A program made the position numbers and the translations under genes. Shown here piece after piece: positions 62,334 to 64,000 of a DNA stretch of 64,000 nt (within the stretch, counting starts at the first letter, position 1; the number at the start of each line of letters is the position of its first letter). This stretch comes from Gracilinema caldarium DSM 7334 (lineage in GTDB: Bacteria > Spirochaetota > Spirochaetia > Treponematales > Breznakiellaceae). The notes beneath the pieces were generated by a model, which saw only the letters and a list, made by a program, of their open reading frames with translations, searched no databases and was not told where the DNA came from. The stretch covers positions 806,001 to 870,000 of the forward strand of contig NC_015732.1 of the NCBI RefSeq assembly GCF_000219725.1, in the 5' to 3' direction.

Positions 62334-62682
62334 AGAGACAGAAATTGCCTGTAATCTCGCTAAGCTTATTTTTGAACATAAAGGCCAACGGGTAGTTGTA
62401 TTGGATTTAAGATCTTTACATACATGGACTGACTTTTTTATAATCAGTACCGTTACGAGTAGTACTCATCAGCAAGGTTTACAGCGGCATATAAAAGAAT
62501 TTGCTCAGGCAGAACATATCGATATTTTGCGACGGCAGCGAAAAGCTCCTGCAGAGGACGAATGGACCCTGATTGATATGGGCACTATTGTGGTACATCT
62601 TATGACCGAAAAGGCCCGTATGTTCTACGATTTAGAGCGGCTCTGGAGCGAAGCACCGATACTGTGGAAAGCTGAATCGTGA
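62311..62682 (+). CDS. rsfS: Ribosomal silencing factor RsfS
   Basis: This 123-residue protein binds L14 and keeps ribosomal subunits apart in poor growth. The Iojap-family core is visible: IACNLAKLIFEHKGQRVVVLDLRSL, WTDFFIISTVTSSTHQQGL, and DEWTLIDMGTIVVHLMTEKARMFYDLERLW. It overlaps lytR by 23 bases and ends the obg-nadD-lytR-rsfS unit. Confidence 0.95.
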   Translation: MDDMLHTKETEIACNLAKLIFEHKGQRVVVLDLRSLHTWTDFFIISTVTSSTHQQGLQRHIKEFAQAEHIDILRRQRKAPAEDEWTLIDMGTIVVHLMTEKARMFYDLERLWSEAPILWKAES

Positions 62683-62695
62683 AATATAAAAAATA

Positions 62696-62725
62696 AAGGA
62701 CTGCCTTGAATCTATGGCAGTCCTT
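62696..62725 (-). terminator. Terminator of the acidic-repeat gene
   Basis: AAGGACTGCC (62696-62705) and GGCAGTCCTT (62716-62725) form a 10-bp stem. On the minus strand TATTTTTTATATTT follows, a good T-tract. It may also end rsfS transcripts coming the other way. Confidence 0.85.
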
Positions 62726-62771
62726 GATAAGAGTTCAGTACCCTAAACTTTAGGCAGGAACGTACAACGCT

Positions 62772-63086
62772 TTATTCATCAAAATCGTCGTAATCGACAT
62801 CGTCGTCGTAGTCGTAATCCTCGTCTTCGTCGTCGAAGTCTTCATCTTCATCATCAAAGTCATCTTCATCATCAAAGTCGTCTTCATCGTCGAAATCATC
62901 TTCGTCGTCGAAGTCGTCTTCGTCGTCGAGGTCGTCAAAATCTTCGTCTTCACCCTCATCTTCGAAGTCATCATCAAAATCATCATCGAAGACAGCCATG
63001 GGGAAGGGAAGTCCGTCATACTGCTCACCGGTCACTGGGATCAGGTTGAGCATATCATCATTATTGATGGTCTCATAAAGAACCAT
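62772..63086 (-). CDS. Asp/Glu-rich repeat protein
   Basis: This protein of about 104 residues begins MVLYETINNDDMLNLIPVTGEQYDGLPFP. The last 70 residues are almost only Asp, Glu and Phe, as DDEDDF-like repeats ending DYDDFDE. ATG 63086 has GGAG seven bases upstream; longer starts at 63098 or TTG 63107 are less likely. It has its own promoter and terminator. The very acidic tail could bind Ca or basic proteins, but no family is known to me. The repeats (about 62800-62960) are prone to length variation. Confidence 0.75.
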   Translation of the reverse strand: MVLYETINNDDMLNLIPVTGEQYDGLPFPMAVFDDDFDDDFEDEGEDEDFDDLDDEDDFDDEDDFDDEDDFDDEDDFDDEDEDFDDEDEDYDYDDDVDYDDFDE

Positions 63087-63120
63087 AGCATACTCCATAA
63101 ATAACAAATATTACCCTTGA

Positions 63121-63150
63121 AACATAAGGGAGAGTATTACCATCTGTCAA
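63121..63150 (-). promoter_or_regulatory. Promoter of the acidic-repeat gene
   Basis: On the minus strand: TTGACA (63150-63145), 18-base spacer, TATGTT (63126-63121). It lies about 35 bases before ATG 63086. Confidence 0.68.
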
Positions 63151-63303
63151 CAGGTATTTTTCGCAATTTTAATATTTTCGCTGGAAAAATGCATGTAATA
63201 TATCAAAAATCTTTAAAACTACTAAAACTGCATGCTTCACAGCTCATTAATAAGATACGCAGTGCAGTATATTCTGTCAATATATATGAGAAAGGTCAGG
63301 GGC

Positions 63304-63331
63304 TTTACAAAAGTCTATTTTTAAGTATAAT
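63304..63331 (+). promoter_or_regulatory. Promoter of ispE
   Basis: TTTACA (63304-63309), 16-base spacer, TATAAT (63326-63331, full consensus). Predicted start near 63338 leaves a leader of only about six bases before ATG 63344, with no SD. Confidence 0.75.
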
Positions 63332-63343
63332 AAGACGCCGATC

Positions 63344-64000
63344 ATGGGAGATGGTATACGAGTTGCGGCACCTTGCAAAATCAACCTCCATCTCGGAATA
63401 TTTGATCGAAGATCCGATGGGTATCATCCGATCGAAAGTATTTTTCAAATGCTCGATTTTGGTGACACTATCTGGATTGAATCTTTGAAAAAAAGCTCTG
63501 GTATTGAACTTCATATGGAAGGTTCGGTTCCAATGAAGGATGTGGTGCCGCCTGAGCAAAATAGTATATATACAGCAGTTCGTCTGTTCCAAATGGAATC
63601 TGGCTGTGAAAGTGGATGGTATATCCGTCTCAATAAACATATTCCTCTTGGTGCGGGGTTGGGGGGCGGGTCGGCCGATGCCGCTGCAGTGTTACTAGCA
63701 CTTAATCAAATTTGTGGTAAACCATTTTCAGATATCAGTTTGGAACATTTTGCTGCTAAGCTTGGAAGTGACGTTCCCTTTTTTATAAAAGGTGGGACTG
63801 CATATGTAACCGGACGGGGTGAGCGTATTTCACCTATTTCGGTGACCACTTCTTGGGCTGTATTACTAGTAAATCCCGGAATTCATAGTAGTACTCCAGA
63901 GGCTTTTCGTTTATTGGATACAGTGCGAAGTGAAACCAGAGTATGTACTAAACCTCTGTTGGGTAGGGATGTATTAGTAAGGTTGCTGGAAAGCCATCCG
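63344..64000 (+). CDS. ispE: 4-diphosphocytidyl-2-C-methyl-D-erythritol kinase, 3' end cut by window edge
   Basis: The frame is open from ATG 63344 to the end of the window (219 codons). It starts MGDGIRVAAPCKINLHLGIFDRRSDGYHPIES, the IspE N-terminus, and has the GHMP ATP loop PLGAGLGGGSADAAAVLLAL and LGSDVPFFIKGGTAYVTGRGE. IspE phosphorylates CDP-methylerythritol in the MEP route to isoprenoids. ATG 63344 is chosen by family alignment; it is preceded by a consensus promoter but no SD. Confidence 0.95.
   Translation, partial: MGDGIRVAAPCKINLHLGIFDRRSDGYHPIESIFQMLDFGDTIWIESLKKSSGIELHMEGSVPMKDVVPPEQNSIYTAVRLFQMESGCESGWYIRLNKHIPLGAGLGGGSADAAAVLLALNQICGKPFSDISLEHFAAKLGSDVPFFIKGGTAYVTGRGERISPISVTTSWAVLLVNPGIHSSTPEAFRLLDTVRSETRVCTKPLLGRDVLVRLLESHP

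Noticed and set aside
62800-62960. CRISPR array
   Set aside because: The short repeats are continuous coding triplets without spacers.
62750-63028. Thr/Met/Lys-rich minus-strand frame within the acidic-repeat gene
   Set aside because: It is the shifted reading of the GAT/GAC repeat; the acidic frame has the SD, start and terminator.
63117-63488. 123-codon frame overlapping the start of ispE
   Set aside because: The ispE frame from 63344 has clear GHMP-kinase motifs; the overlapping frame shows low-complexity Leu/Lys/Ile and no SD.

Overview
The window looks like a chromosome segment from a free-living or gut spirochaete of the Treponema group. The grounds are a purine-nucleoside ABC transporter with a TmpC/PnrA-type lipoprotein, many lipoproteins with short lipoboxes, a large DUF5312-like cytosolic protein, a signal-peptide beta-barrel protein, and the block rplU-prp-rpmA-obg-nadD-lytR-rsfS. 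This placement is an inference from gene content; no rRNA is present. There are about 56 protein genes (two cut by the window ends), one clear pseudogene and four tRNAs. I see no CRISPR array, insertion sequence or prophage, and no gap above 300 bases without a gene.

Layout. 1-6.4 kb: an AT-rich sugar locus (LacI-type regulator cut at the edge, binding lipoprotein, two permeases, GH31 alpha-xylosidase). 6.4-10.1 kb, minus strand and richer in G+C: nucleotidyltransferase, aldo/keto reductase, lipase-like lipoprotein. 10.3-16.4 kb: one-piece hybrid sensor kinase, membrane phosphoesterase, TetR regulator, beta-barrel protein and a 51-residue lipoprotein. 16.6-24.6 kb: MFS-HEAT fusion, SH3 lipoprotein, ABC-F ATPase, GalE, M20 hydrolase. 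24.7-27 kb: ribA behind a structured leader, a KamA-type radical SAM enzyme and a NadR-like adenylyltransferase. 27.2-34 kb: Pnr nucleoside transporter, DeoD, nitroreductase, Fur-family regulator, tRNA-Cys.

34.1-37.9 kb: LacI regulator, UDP-sugar pyrophosphorylase, and a GH3 beta-glucosidase pseudogene with two internal deletions. 38-41.1 kb: phoU-phoB-phoR. 41.2-46.9 kb: ComM, PHP phosphoesterase, amidohydrolase and two cyclic-nucleotide-binding proteins. 47-53.4 kb: tRNA-Thr, PAS histidine kinase, GH13 enzyme, pyruvate kinase with a structured leader beside a perfect 22-bp palindrome, apt, tRNA-Gln and tRNA-Glu. 53.5-64 kb: DUF5312-like protein, PgeF, ArgS, the ribosome/GTPase block, an Asp/Glu-repeat protein and the start of ispE.

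The strongest unexplained signals are regulatory. Up to twelve genes have a readable -10 box only 6-12 bases before the start codon and mostly no Shine-Dalgarno, as expected of leaderless or nearly leaderless mRNAs. The ribA and pyk leaders each hold mutually exclusive hairpins that match no riboswitch class I know. A near-consensus promoter at 14988-15016 points into a gene-free 160-bp gap holding a perfect inverted repeat and a hairpin. All of these come from reading the sequence by eye; no folding or database search was run.
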